The notes beneath the pieces were generated by a model. The model ran no database searches. It was not told the DNA's origin and was given only the letters and a program-made list of their open reading frames with translations. 64,000 nucleotides of DNA from Natronoflexus pectinivorans (GTDB lineage Bacteria > Bacteroidota > Bacteroidia > Bacteroidales > Marinilabiliaceae), in the NCBI RefSeq assembly GCF_004345615.1, contig NZ_SLWK01000012.1:1-64000 (forward strand), given 5' to 3'. How positions within the stretch are numbered: the stretch's first letter is position 1; the number at the start of each line of letters is the position of its first letter. Shown in pieces: positions 54,275 to 63,442 of the stretch. A program made the translations under genes and the position numbers.

Positions 54275-56587
54275 ATGGGAACAAAGTCAAAGATATTAGA
54301 CCTTCTGCCGATTGGGTACATCTATCATTCCATTGACGAAAATGGTCGTTTAAAACTGGAGTCGATAAATCGTGCGTCTGAAACATTAACCGGGATATGT
54401 TTGAGAGGAGACGGTTTGGCTGACTATCAGTCCTACCTGAATCAGTTAATTCCGGAAAATGAAGAAAAACCAGATATTGCGAACCTGATTGAAGATTGCG
54501 GGAGAAGCTCCATACGATTTTACAATTCAATTACTTCCAGATGGCTTCGAATGGAGATGGATGTTGATGAAAAGGGATTTGGATTATTGATGACCTTAAC
54601 CGACATCACCTTGGAAATGACAGAGAACAGTCGGCTAAAGAAATCAAAAGAAGATGCAGAGGCTGCGTCCAGAGCGAAAAGTGAATTTCTCTCTAATATG
54701 AGTCATGAAATTCGTACTCCCTTGAATGGTGTGATTGGTTTCTCAGAATTGTTAGTCGGAACAAAACTTTCAGGAATCCAGCGTAAATACATGGAAAACA
54801 TCCATGTGTCTGCTAAATCTCTGATGGACTTAATAAATAATATTCTTGATTTCTCAAAGATAGAAGCAGGTAAGCTTGAACTCTTTCCTGAAGAGGTGGA
54901 TCTGTTTCAAGTTCTGGACACTGTCGTAGAAATAGTCCGATTCAATGCGCATAAAAAGGATTTGGAACTTATTCTCAATATTGCTCCGGATTTACCCTTT
55001 AGCGTAAAGGCTGACGAACTCAGATTGCGTCAGGTGCTCATTAATTTGATCAGTAATGCCATTAAATTTACCGAAATAGGAGAGGTTGAGTTGCAAGTTA
55101 AACTTCTGGAGATAGACAAACCCAATTCAATTGCAAAATTTCGCTTTTTGGTAAGGGATACGGGAGTTGGAGTTTCTGAAATTGATAAACAAAAGCTATT
55201 TAAAGCATTTTCTCAGGTAGATAATTCAGCGAGTCGACGTTATGGAGGATCGGGCTTAGGATTGGTTATTTCCAACATGCTCTTGCAGAAAATGAACAGT
55301 AAAATTCGGATGGATAGTCATCCGGGAAGAGGAAGCAGGTTCTTTTTCGATCTTGCACTTGAATTAGTCAATCCGGAACCTTTGCCGGTTTTAAATTTAA
55401 AAGGATTGAAGAAAGTTTTGGTTGTGGATGATCACCCCGTTACCAGGTCTGTAATTGTGGAAATGCTGAATTACCATAATGTTAAGGTGTCCCAGTCAGA
55501 GGACGGAGTTGATGCCATCCGTATGGTATCAGAAGAACACGACAACGATCTGATCATTGTCGATTATCAAATGCCTTACATCAATGGTCTTGATGTGATT
55601 AGGAAAATAATGGATATGAGCAGTAAAAACTCTGCACAACAAACTTTTATTTTACTCTGTTCTTCATCTGATGATTTTACAGTATTTGAACAAGATGAGA
55701 AACTGAATATTTATGAGAAGCTTATAAAGCCGGTAAAACCCGATGAGTTTTACCGGGTGTTGTCAAAAATAGACGAGCTCTTAACCAATAAATCATCCGC
55801 ATACATTAAGTTCCCTCACTCTGTTAAAAAGAACATCTATTCTCTGGACTCAGTTACCATTTTGTTGGCCGAAGATGATGATATAAATATGTTACTAACA
55901 GCAGAGGTAGTTTTACAGTTGTTTCCCAAAGCAACTTTGGTCAAAGCATACAATGGAAACAGAGCCGTAGAGTTGTATAATGAGAAGAATCCGGATTTGA
56001 TTCTCATGGATTTGAATATGCCTGGTTTAGGGGGGTTGGAAGCAACACGGGATATACGAAACTTAGAGAGACTGAATGGGAAACAGATTCCCATCATAGC
56101 TTTGACTGCTAAAGTACAAGATGATACACTGACCGATTGCAGAGAGGCCGGGATGGATGCTTACGTCACCAAGCCAATTGATTTGGATAAACTATCAAAA
56201 CTTTTGATGAAGCATATGCCGGCACTTAAATTTAATGAGGTACATAGTCCAATTGTTGATAAAATTTCCCAAAATCATCATTTTAACAGAGACCTCCTGA
56301 TGGAAAAGATCGGAGGACGTATCGCCACCTATGACAGATTAATAGAAGCTGCAAAAGTAAGTATCCCAGGCTATTTGCAACGCATAAAAAACTCTATTGA
56401 TCATGGGAGATACGATGAAGCAGCAGATGTTGCCCACAGTTTAAAAGGAGCCGCAGCGACTCTCTGTTTACCGGAACTTGAAAAAATGGCTATGCGTTTT
56501 GAGAAACGCAAGCATCGGACTGATGAATTGTTAAAAACGTTTGAAGATATGATATTGGAATGGAAATCTATTGAAGAAATGCTATAA
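54275..56587 (+). CDS. Hybrid histidine kinase: PAS, HisKA, HATPase, REC, REC, HPt
   Basis: A 770-residue soluble kinase with an internal phosphorelay. PAS-like N-terminus (about 1-115), HisKA with His144 (MSHEIRTPLNG), HATPase (about 250-365, with SGLGLVISN), first receiver with Asp430 (IVDYQMP), second receiver with Asp579 (LMDLNMP) and a C-terminal HPt with His721 (VAHSLKGAAA). A complete His-Asp-His relay is therefore present on one chain; the output could go to the free receiver at 56,861 or to CheA-linked proteins. Second gene of the pair with the GAF kinase. Confidence 0.93.
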   Translation: MGTKSKILDLLPIGYIYHSIDENGRLKLESINRASETLTGICLRGDGLADYQSYLNQLIPENEEKPDIANLIEDCGRSSIRFYNSITSRWLRMEMDVDEKGFGLLMTLTDITLEMTENSRLKKSKEDAEAASRAKSEFLSNMSHEIRTPLNGVIGFSELLVGTKLSGIQRKYMENIHVSAKSLMDLINNILDFSKIEAGKLELFPEEVDLFQVLDTVVEIVRFNAHKKDLELILNIAPDLPFSVKADELRLRQVLINLISNAIKFTEIGEVELQVKLLEIDKPNSIAKFRFLVRDTGVGVSEIDKQKLFKAFSQVDNSASRRYGGSGLGLVISNMLLQKMNSKIRMDSHPGRGSRFFFDLALELVNPEPLPVLNLKGLKKVLVVDDHPVTRSVIVEMLNYHNVKVSQSEDGVDAIRMVSEEHDNDLIIVDYQMPYINGLDVIRKIMDMSSKNSAQQTFILLCSSSDDFTVFEQDEKLNIYEKLIKPVKPDEFYRVLSKIDELLTNKSSAYIKFPHSVKKNIYSLDSVTILLAEDDDINMLLTAEVVLQLFPKATLVKAYNGNRAVELYNEKNPDLILMDLNMPGLGGLEATRDIRNLERLNGKQIPIIALTAKVQDDTLTDCREAGMDAYVTKPIDLDKLSKLLMKHMPALKFNEVHSPIVDKISQNHHFNRDLLMEKIGGRIATYDRLIEAAKVSIPGYLQRIKNSIDHGRYDEAADVAHSLKGAAATLCLPELEKMAMRFEKRKHRTDELLKTFEDMILEWKSIEEML

Positions 56588-56627
56588 GAGGCTGTTTAAA
56601 TTTATAATAAATCTGCATTGAAGATTT
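56587..56627. repeat. 41-bp dispersed repeat, copy 2
   Basis: Matches 29,796-29,836 with two mismatches and starts on the last base of the kinase stop codon. The internal inverted repeat AAATCT/AGATTT is kept. The region to 56,711 shows no gene. Confidence 0.7.
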
Positions 56628-56711
56628 ACTCTTGGTTTTGCTTCTGTCTGTCAACCTTTGTGGCCTGAAGATAGAAGTGTATATAGTAATCAATAAGGTT
56701 GTTGTATGCAA

Positions 56712-56731
56712 AAGGTGATATATATCACCTT
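56712..56731. promoter_or_regulatory. CRP/FNR-type operator, perfect 20-bp palindrome
   Basis: AAGGTGATAT is followed directly by its exact reverse complement. The centre is GTGA-N6-TCAC, the CRP half-site pair, and at the same time TGAT-N4-ATCA, the FNR core. A further ATCACC half-site lies at 56,747-56,752. The operator is about 44 bp upstream of the -7 box, in the usual activator zone. Confidence 0.75.
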
Positions 56732-56774
56732 GCAGAGGTAATTCAAATCACCAAAATATATGAATCCTGCCTGT

Positions 56775-56782
56775 TATCTTTG
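56775..56782 (+). promoter_or_regulatory. Predicted -7 box for the CheY-like gene and chemosensory operon
   Basis: TATCTTTG matches TAnnTTTG. No good -33 element is at the expected spacing, which fits an activator-dependent promoter behind the palindrome at 56,712. Confidence 0.5.
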
Positions 56783-56860
56783 GCGTATTAAGTATAAGTG
56801 TGAGCCACACACAAAAGTCCTTAAATGAGTTTGAAAAATTGAATCCAAAACCCTTCAGTT

Positions 56861-57250
56861 ATGAAAATAAACGATGACTATATTCTGATTGTTGATGACT
56901 CCCAAACCAATAACGTTTTACTTGAAGCGGTATTGGCTGAGGAGGACTATCCAACACAAACTGCCATGTCCGCTACCGAGGCGTGGAATCTTATATATAA
57001 GCAACAACCTGCATTAATTCTTCTTGATCTTTTAATGCCTAAGATTTCAGGGTTTCATCTGTTGGAGCGCTTAAAATCTAAGGAGATTTATGGAAAGATC
57101 CCTGTAATCATAGTATCTGCACTCAACGACCCTGATACCATCAGGGTGCTAAAAGAGATGGGAGCAGACGACTTTTTTACCAAACCATTAAATATTCAAG
57201 GGTTACTGAAACGAGTGGCTCAGCTTTATCCCCGGCAAGAGACGGTTTAA
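56861..57250 (+). CDS. CheY-like single-domain response regulator
   Basis: A 129-residue stand-alone receiver. Phosphoacceptor Asp is in LLDLLMP (about residue 57), the acid pocket is in IVDDSQ and the conserved Lys is in FTKPLN. No DNA-binding or enzymatic output domain. The CheA gene starts 114 bp downstream, so it may carry the output of CheA or of the hybrid kinases. It is the candidate CheY of this cluster. Confidence 0.88.
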   Translation: MKINDDYILIVDDSQTNNVLLEAVLAEEDYPTQTAMSATEAWNLIYKQQPALILLDLLMPKISGFHLLERLKSKEIYGKIPVIIVSALNDPDTIRVLKEMGADDFFTKPLNIQGLLKRVAQLYPRQETV

Positions 57251-57364
57251 AACTCTGTAATACATATTGATATATTTAACGTGGTGACGCGAACAGGATT
57301 TCTATGCTCTGATGTGAACCACTTAACTTAAATTCTTTACGCTAGAATTAAATCAGATTTTATA

Positions 57365-59440
57365 ATGATACCGAATTTTGAAAATTTCCAGTCCAAGTTT
57401 ATAGAAGAGGCGCTCGATAGCATCAGTGATTTGGAGCGAGCTCTTCTGGAGCTCGAACTGTCGCCCAATAATAAAGAACTTTTGGAGCAGGTATTCCGCG
57501 TAATGCACTCTCTCAAAGGTGGTGGAGCAATGTTTGGATTTGATAAACTGAGTGAGTTTACGCATCGACTTGAGAATATTTATGATATGATCAGGTCGGG
57601 AAAATTATTGGTATCGCAGGATTTACTTACGGTTACTTTAAACTCGGTGGATCTTTTGCGGGATTTATTGGATGTTTCGCAGGTGGACGACGTGAATACA
57701 TTGCAGAAGTATAAAGATTTAGTCTTTGAAATCGATCAGGTATTGCAAAGTGAAACACTCAATATGATCAACTCGGTAAAGAGTTCGGTAGGAAACATCA
57801 AAGTCTCGGGTGTTGAAAACGATGATATTAAGCAGATGACGACTTACTACATCCATTTTTATCCCGGACCGATGGTGTTAAAATATGGAACCAATTTATT
57901 ATATCTGCTTGAAGAGTTGAAATCCCTTGGAGATCTTTTTGCCATTCCCCGAATGGCAAAAGTTCCTGATTTGGAAGCTTTCGATTCTGATAAATCATAT
58001 GTTTACTGGGATCTGTTTATATCAACAGATATGGGACAGAATGCCATTATTGATGTGTTTATGTTTGTGGAAGATGAAAGTATCATTGAAATCCATTCCA
58101 TAGGAAAACATGATCTGTTTAAAAACAAACGCTTTAAGAAGCGTTTGGATGAAATCCTGAAAACCAGCGATGAAATTGAGTTGTCAGACTTTACCGGCTT
58201 TGCCGGAGAAGAAAGTGTCGCATCTCATTCTCGTGAGAATATGGTTGGAGGAGAAGCTTTGAATGGTGTGAAAGAGAGCAATGGTAAAGGTCGATCCACA
58301 TCTTCCATCAGGGTTTCAGCTGACAAAATTGATGGACTAATGAGTCTGGTCAGCGAGTTGGTTATTACGCAGGAACGTTTAAACTCAATATCTTCAAAAT
58401 ACCAGATTCCGGAACTGAAAATGGTTACTGAAACAGTACAGAAGCTTACAGGAAACCTACGGGACAGCGCATTCAGTATGAGTTTGATTCCCATTGAAAA
58501 CATGCTGACACGTTTTCAAAGATTGGTGAGAGATTTAAGCGGACAACTCGGTAAAAAAGTGCGGTTTGTGGCGACGGGTGCCGAGACGGAGCTGGATAAA
58601 ACAATGATCGACAGTCTGACTGATCCACTGTTACACATCATCCGAAACAGCATTGACCATGGCATTGAGTCTCCTGAGGTTCGCCAGAAGCAGGGTAAAT
58701 CTCTTGAAGGTGAAATCAGACTTGAAGCAGAGTACTCAGGAGCCAATGTGGTTTTGAGAATTAAAGATGATGGAGCCGGTATTGATCCAAAAAAAATCAG
58801 ACTAAAAGCCATTCAAAAAGGATTGATTTCCGATGGTCAAATTCTCTCCGATCAGGAATTGCTGAATATGGTGTTTTTAGCCGGATTTTCAACTTCGGAT
58901 CAAATCACCGAGGTGTCAGGCCGAGGAGTGGGGATGGACGTGGTAAGCCGCAATATTTTGGCAATACGAGGCGAGACAGCCATTGAGTCAACTCCCGGAC
59001 AAGGGACTACCATTACCATCACTTTGCCTTTGGTGTTATCCATTATTGATGGATTGCTGGTGCGAATTGCTAACACTCAATATGTCATTCCGTTGTCTTT
59101 AACCGATCGCATCTATCCCATGGATTCCGAAAAGCTTGATAACAACTTTTTAAATGTGATGACTCTTGATGGCATTCAGTATCCATTCTTCAACTTACGA
59201 AAGGAGATGCAGATTAACGGAGAAATTCCCAGACGTTGCCAAATGGTGGTTGTAAACCATTCCGGTTTTAAAATAGCGCTCTCTGTTGATCAGGTTATTG
59301 GAAAGATTCAAGCAGTGCTGAAACCTCTGGGGAAACTCTACCACAGCCAAAAAATGATCTCGTCAGCTACCATTATGGGGGATGGAACCATCGCCCTGGT
59401 ACTTGATGTTAACACTTTTATCCGCGAAGCGATGGAATAG
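57365..59440 (+). CDS. cheA: Chemotaxis-type histidine kinase CheA
   Basis: A 691-residue kinase. P1/HPt domain with His48 in VMHSLKGGGA, a P2-like region (about 150-260), P3 dimerisation (about 315-375), P4 ATPase (with HIIRNSIDHGIE, KDDGAGIDP and GRGVGMDVV) and a C-terminal CheW-like P5 (about 555-690). It should be controlled by the receptor at 60,120 through CheW and phosphorylate the free receiver upstream. It heads the array genes, with cheW 99 bp downstream. Confidence 0.95.
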   Translation: MIPNFENFQSKFIEEALDSISDLERALLELELSPNNKELLEQVFRVMHSLKGGGAMFGFDKLSEFTHRLENIYDMIRSGKLLVSQDLLTVTLNSVDLLRDLLDVSQVDDVNTLQKYKDLVFEIDQVLQSETLNMINSVKSSVGNIKVSGVENDDIKQMTTYYIHFYPGPMVLKYGTNLLYLLEELKSLGDLFAIPRMAKVPDLEAFDSDKSYVYWDLFISTDMGQNAIIDVFMFVEDESIIEIHSIGKHDLFKNKRFKKRLDEILKTSDEIELSDFTGFAGEESVASHSRENMVGGEALNGVKESNGKGRSTSSIRVSADKIDGLMSLVSELVITQERLNSISSKYQIPELKMVTETVQKLTGNLRDSAFSMSLIPIENMLTRFQRLVRDLSGQLGKKVRFVATGAETELDKTMIDSLTDPLLHIIRNSIDHGIESPEVRQKQGKSLEGEIRLEAEYSGANVVLRIKDDGAGIDPKKIRLKAIQKGLISDGQILSDQELLNMVFLAGFSTSDQITEVSGRGVGMDVVSRNILAIRGETAIESTPGQGTTITITLPLVLSIIDGLLVRIANTQYVIPLSLTDRIYPMDSEKLDNNFLNVMTLDGIQYPFFNLRKEMQINGEIPRRCQMVVVNHSGFKIALSVDQVIGKIQAVLKPLGKLYHSQKMISSATIMGDGTIALVLDVNTFIREAME

Positions 59441-59539
59441 AATTCCGGTAGTTAGCATGCCATATAGTTTTGGTGTGTTTTATTTCAGCACCCGCATGTT
59501 ATAATCCCTGAATTTAATGAACTAAAATAAATTCTGATT

Positions 59540-60085
59540 ATGAGCAACAACGACGCAAACAAAAACAATTCTTATCTCTCATTTCGATTGGGAGAGGAGA
59601 TATTTGCACTCCATGTCAGCAAAGTACATAAGATTTTGGAGGTGACAAATATTACTGAAGTGCCCCGGTCTCCTGACTATATGAAAGGAGTCATTAATTT
59701 GAGAGGAAACGTTCTTCCGGTAGTGGATGCCAGAGTGAAATTTGGTATGTCGCCAATTGAAAAAACAAAAAGCACAAGCATTTTGGTAACCGAAATCAAC
59801 GTTGGAGGAGAGGATGTTATGGTAGGTTTGATGGTGGATGGAGTACACTCCGTGTTAAAGCTTGAGAGCGAAGATCTGTTACCTCCACCAAATATTGGAA
59901 ACCGATACCGTTCGGAATTTATTTCAAATATGGCCCGCGTTAAAGACAAATTTTTTATCGTGCTTAACATGGATGCTGTTTTTTCATCTGAAGATCAGGT
60001 TAGTATTAAAGAACTTTCGATGGTTAAGGAGCATGTAATAAATGAAAACGCTACAGTCGAAACCGACCCCGCTTCAATGAAATAG
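59540..60085 (+). CDS. cheW: Chemotaxis coupling protein CheW
   Basis: A 181-residue CheW-fold protein coupling receptor and kinase. Motifs include FRLGEEIFALHVSKVHKILE, MKGVINLRGNVLPVVDARVKFG and VDGVHSVLKL. A short C-terminal extension follows residue 155. Receptor gene starts 34 bp downstream with a strong AGGAGG-like ribosome-binding site. Confidence 0.95.
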   Translation: MSNNDANKNNSYLSFRLGEEIFALHVSKVHKILEVTNITEVPRSPDYMKGVINLRGNVLPVVDARVKFGMSPIEKTKSTSILVTEINVGGEDVMVGLMVDGVHSVLKLESEDLLPPPNIGNRYRSEFISNMARVKDKFFIVLNMDAVFSSEDQVSIKELSMVKEHVINENATVETDPASMK

Positions 60086-60119
60086 ACTTTATACCAAAAT
60101 TTAACAGGAGGATACAAAG

Positions 60120-62186
60120 ATGAAATTCAGAGATTTAAAAATAGGACAGAAGATCATTACCGGATTTGCCATTGTTTCAGGAGTGGCTCTTATTGTTGGA
60201 ATTATTGGATTGGTAAGCTTAAGAAATGTCGGCAATTCTTTTCATGAGGTTGCAGACGAAAGAATGCCAGCTGTAGTTTCTCTTCAAGAAGTAGACAACT
60301 CAATTGAGTCCTTGATGGTTTCAATGCGCACCATGCTAAACCCTAGCCTGACAGTTGAACAAAGAAATGAACAGATGCGAAATGTGCAGGCGGCAAGACA
60401 AAGATATGCCACCGCTATTGAACGTTTTGAAAGTTTGCCGATGGAAGATGATGTATTGTTAGTTTGGGAGCAGCTCAGAATCGCAATTCTTGATTGGCGA
60501 CAAATAAATGAGCAGTTTGAAGCTGATTTGGATCGCCTGAATCGCTTAGATATACACTATCCGATGGAGTTTCTGAAAGATTTAGAAATGTTCGAAAAGG
60601 ATCATTATGCTTTACAGGTAAGAGTTGCCAATGCCATTCAAACTATGAGACCTTTCGATGGAGGAGATGATCATACTGCTTGTAACCTGGGAGTATGGAT
60701 CCCAAACCTTACTACATCAAATAGTGTAATCACCTCCGGAATTACTGCCATGAACGAACATCATAACCGCTTTCACAGATCAGTGGCTGAGATAATGAAT
60801 CACATTAGGGCAGGTAACCAGAGTTCAGCTCAAAATGTATATATGCAGCAAATGATGCCAGCTGCCGATGAAATATTCAGATATTTCAGCATTTTGAATG
60901 ACCAAGCAATGATAGCTGTAGAGTTGTTTGCAAATATGGATCAAATTCAAATGGAAGATGGAGCCAGGTATTTGGGGATTGTAAATGGATTGATTGAGCA
61001 AATGGTACAAATGAATATTAGAAATTCTGAAATTGCAGTGTCTAATGGCGACCGAATTATAAGAGCCAGCAACTTACTAATGATTTTTACATTGCTTGCA
61101 GGTCTGGGATTTGCTTTTTTCCTGGGGTTTATGATTACCAGATTAATTACCGGGGGAATTAACAAAGGAGTGAATTTGGCAACCGAAGTTGCCAATGGAA
61201 ACTTAACCATTGATGTAGATGGGGATCTGCTTGATCAGAAAGATGAAATTGGACAATTGGCTCGTTCTTTACAACAAATGATTGAACAATTACGTGATAT
61301 CATTGGGGATATTCTTGGTGGTGCAGACAATATTGCCTCTGCAAGTCAGGAGATGAGCAGTACTTCTCAACAAATGTCCCAGGGAGCCAGCGAGCAGGCT
61401 TCATCGGCAGAGGAGGTCTCTTCGTCAATGGAAGAGATGGCTGCCAATATTCAGCAAAATACCGACAATGCCATGGAAACTGAAAAAATTGCAACCATGG
61501 CTGTTAACGGAATTAGGAAAGGAGCCGAAAGCACAAGCATCGCTGTGATGTCCATGAAAGATATTGCTAAAAAAGTATCTATCATTGGTGATATTGCATA
61601 TCAAACCAACATGTTGGCACTAAATGCTGCTGTTGAAGCAGCACGTGCCGGAGAACATGGAAAAGGCTTTGCCGTAGTGGCCGAAGAAGTGCGCAAATTG
61701 GCCGAGCGCAGTCAGATTGCTGCCGAAGAAATTGATGAATTGTCTGAAAATGGAGTCAGAATTTCGGATGAGGCAAGCAAACAATTGGCTGATATTGTAC
61801 CTGAAATTGAAAAAACGGCCAAGCTTGTTCAGGAAATTGCAGCAGCCAGTATGGAACAAAATACTGGAGCCGATCAGGTGAATAATGCCATCCAGCAACT
61901 GAACCAAGTAATTCAGCAAAATGCAGCTGCATCGGAAGAGATGGCAAGCAGTTCTGAAGAATTGTCAGGTCAGGCAGAACAAATGAAAGAGGTGGTCTCA
62001 TTCTTTATTCTTGAAAACAATGATCGCCGCAAACAGCTTAAAAAGAGCAGTAAGAAAAAATCCAATGGTTTTTCTAATCATACATCAGGACAGAAAGCAA
62101 TTCATGAGCCGTATAAAGAGATTAAAGGTGTGGATCTGAAAATGGCCTCATCTGAAGTGACTGACGATGATTTTCAAAGATTTTAG
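60120..62186 (+). CDS. Methyl-accepting chemoreceptor with extracytoplasmic CZB-like domain
   Basis: A 688-residue chemoreceptor. TM1 about 11-34, extracytoplasmic part 35-317, TM2 about 318-340, then HAMP (about 341-395) and the signalling hairpin with tip [20 protein letters not shown]. The outer part has a four-helix region (about 40-150) and then [14 protein letters not shown] (H162), HTACNLGVW (C188) and MNEHHNRFH (H214/H215 and H219), matching the three-His, one-Cys zinc site of CZB domains, which are normally cytoplasmic. The last five residues, DFQRF, fit the CheR tether consensus. Gene follows cheW. Confidence 0.92.
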   Translation: MKFRDLKIGQKIITGFAIVSGVALIVGIIGLVSLRNVGNSFHEVADERMPAVVSLQEVDNSIESLMVSMRTMLNPSLTVEQRNEQMRNVQAARQRYATAIERFESLPMEDDVLLVWEQLRIAILDWRQINEQFEADLDRLNRLDIHYPMEFLKDLEMFEKDHYALQVRVANAIQTMRPFDGGDDHTACNLGVWIPNLTTSNSVITSGITAMNEHHNRFHRSVAEIMNHIRAGNQSSAQNVYMQQMMPAADEIFRYFSILNDQAMIAVELFANMDQIQMEDGARYLGIVNGLIEQMVQMNIRNSEIAVSNGDRIIRASNLLMIFTLLAGLGFAFFLGFMITRLITGGINKGVNLATEVANGNLTIDVDGDLLDQKDEIGQLARSLQQMIEQLRDIIGDILGGADNIASASQEMSSTSQQMSQGASEQASSAEEVSSSMEEMAANIQQNTDNAMETEKIATMAVNGIRKGAESTSIAVMSMKDIAKKVSIIGDIAYQTNMLALNAAVEAARAGEHGKGFAVVAEEVRKLAERSQIAAEEIDELSENGVRISDEASKQLADIVPEIEKTAKLVQEIAAASMEQNTGADQVNNAIQQLNQVIQQNAAASEEMASSSEELSGQAEQMKEVVSFFILENNDRRKQLKKSSKKKSNGFSNHTSGQKAIHEPYKEIKGVDLKMASSEVTDDDFQRF

Positions 62187-62224
62187 TTCTTGATATATTA
62201 AGTCACTTTTATAATTTGAAATAG

Positions 62225-62321
62225 CCACAGGGATCACAAAGAAATCACAAAGTTGAATTGAGGTTAAATTTTGATTTATCCTCCTTTGCGAACTAGGTGA
62301 AATGCTTTGTGTTCTTTGTGG
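62225..62321. repeat. 97-bp imperfect inverted repeat with CACAAAG units
   Basis: CCACAGGGATCACAAAG...ATCACAAAG on the left (62,225-62,252) is matched in reverse by CTTTGTGTTCTTTGTGG (62,305-62,321). Bacteroidota intergenic repeats with this appearance are common. It lies between the receptor and cheR genes. Confidence 0.55.
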
Positions 62322-62375
62322 TATGTTTTTAATGCATATTTTAAACCTCATTGCTTGTTTTTATTGTCGAATCAG

Positions 62376-62538
62376 ATATCTTTAATCAATGCCGTTTAGT
62401 TAAGGAATTTTTCCTTCCCGCTCCCCTTAATCCCCCCAAAAAACCTTATGCGCGCGGGTTGGCATCCCCTTGGGGAATAAAAGGGTGAGCGCAGGCGAAT
62501 ATAATTTTTCATTACCTAAACGACATTATATCTTTAAT
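62376..62538. mobile_element. MITE-like element, copy 2, with 11-bp target duplication
   Basis: The element spans 62,387-62,527 (141 bp) and is flanked by ATATCTTTAAT at 62,376-62,386 and 62,528-62,538. Terminal inverted repeats are CGTTTAGTTAA and TTACCTAAACG. The right 60 bp are identical to copy 1 at 35,975; the middle differs by several substitutions. It is inserted in the chemosensory operon 15 bp before the cheR start. Confidence 0.87.
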
Positions 62539-62553
62539 TACTTATATTAGTAT

Positions 62554-63411
62554 ATGGCAATAGTTAATCTTAGGGATATATATAAAGCAGAACTGTCTGA
62601 GGAGCATTTCGATAAGCTTGCGCGGTTAATTATGAATGAAACAGGAATAAAAATGCCTCCTGTTAAGCGTGTCATGGTTCAATCGCGTTTAAAGAAACGC
62701 TTACGTGAACTAAACATGAGTTCTTTCGACGCTTACGTAAAATATGCTTTTAGCGATGAAGGTTTTCAAACTGAAGTCGTTCACATCTTTGATGTGATCA
62801 GTACCAATAAAACAGATTTTTTCAGAGAGCCGGTTCATTTTAATTTTTTGAGAGATGCTATTCTGCCTGAGTTTTCATTGAGTCATAATGGAAAGACTTT
62901 TAAGGTCTGGAGTGCAGCTTGCTCAAGTGGGGAAGAAGCGGTAACAACCGCGATGGTAATCAATGAGTTTTTAAGCGAATCTCACAAGTTTGACTATACT
63001 ATTCATGGAACAGACATCTCTACCCATATACTCAGGATGGCCGGAAATGGCGTTTACACTGAAGAACGAGTGAGGCCCGCAGTGCCGGAAAATCTCCTTC
63101 GAAAGTACTTTATGAAAAGCAAAGATCCTGCCCGGAAAACCTACAGGGTGGTTCCTGAATTAAGGCAAAAAATAAAATACAGCCGGTTAAATTTCATGGA
63201 TGATGGTTATAATATGCCTGAAAAATATGACCTGATTTTTTGTCGGAATGTGTTGATTTATTTTGACAGACCAACACAAGAGTCGGTGGTGAATAAACTT
63301 TGTCACTATCTAAAGCCGGGAGGTTACATCATTCATGGCCATTCAGAGTCTTTTATTGGAATGCAGCTTCCGTTAAAAGCAATTAGGCCTACAATATTTA
63401 AAAAGGTATAA
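62554..63411 (+). CDS. cheR: Chemoreceptor methyltransferase CheR
   Basis: A 285-residue SAM-dependent methyltransferase that methylates receptor glutamates. N-terminal all-helical domain (about 1-85, with MVQSRLKKRLRELN), SAM-binding fold with KVWSAACSSGEEAVTTAM, IHGTDIS and FCRNVLIYFD. The subdomain that binds the receptor C-terminal pentapeptide is present (KYFMKSKDPARKTYRV), fitting DFQRF on the receptor. It has lost close contact with the upstream genes because of the MITE insertion, so its promoter may lie in the element. Confidence 0.95.
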   Translation: MAIVNLRDIYKAELSEEHFDKLARLIMNETGIKMPPVKRVMVQSRLKKRLRELNMSSFDAYVKYAFSDEGFQTEVVHIFDVISTNKTDFFREPVHFNFLRDAILPEFSLSHNGKTFKVWSAACSSGEEAVTTAMVINEFLSESHKFDYTIHGTDISTHILRMAGNGVYTEERVRPAVPENLLRKYFMKSKDPARKTYRVVPELRQKIKYSRLNFMDDGYNMPEKYDLIFCRNVLIYFDRPTQESVVNKLCHYLKPGGYIIHGHSESFIGMQLPLKAIRPTIFKKV

Positions 63412-63442
63412 GTAGTTTGGTTAGTTGTTTAATACCATTTAA

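Noticed and set aside
56712-56731. An FNR-specific site
   Set aside because: The palindrome also satisfies the CRP spacing and the encoded regulator lacks the FNR cysteine cluster, so only the broader CRP/FNR type is claimed.
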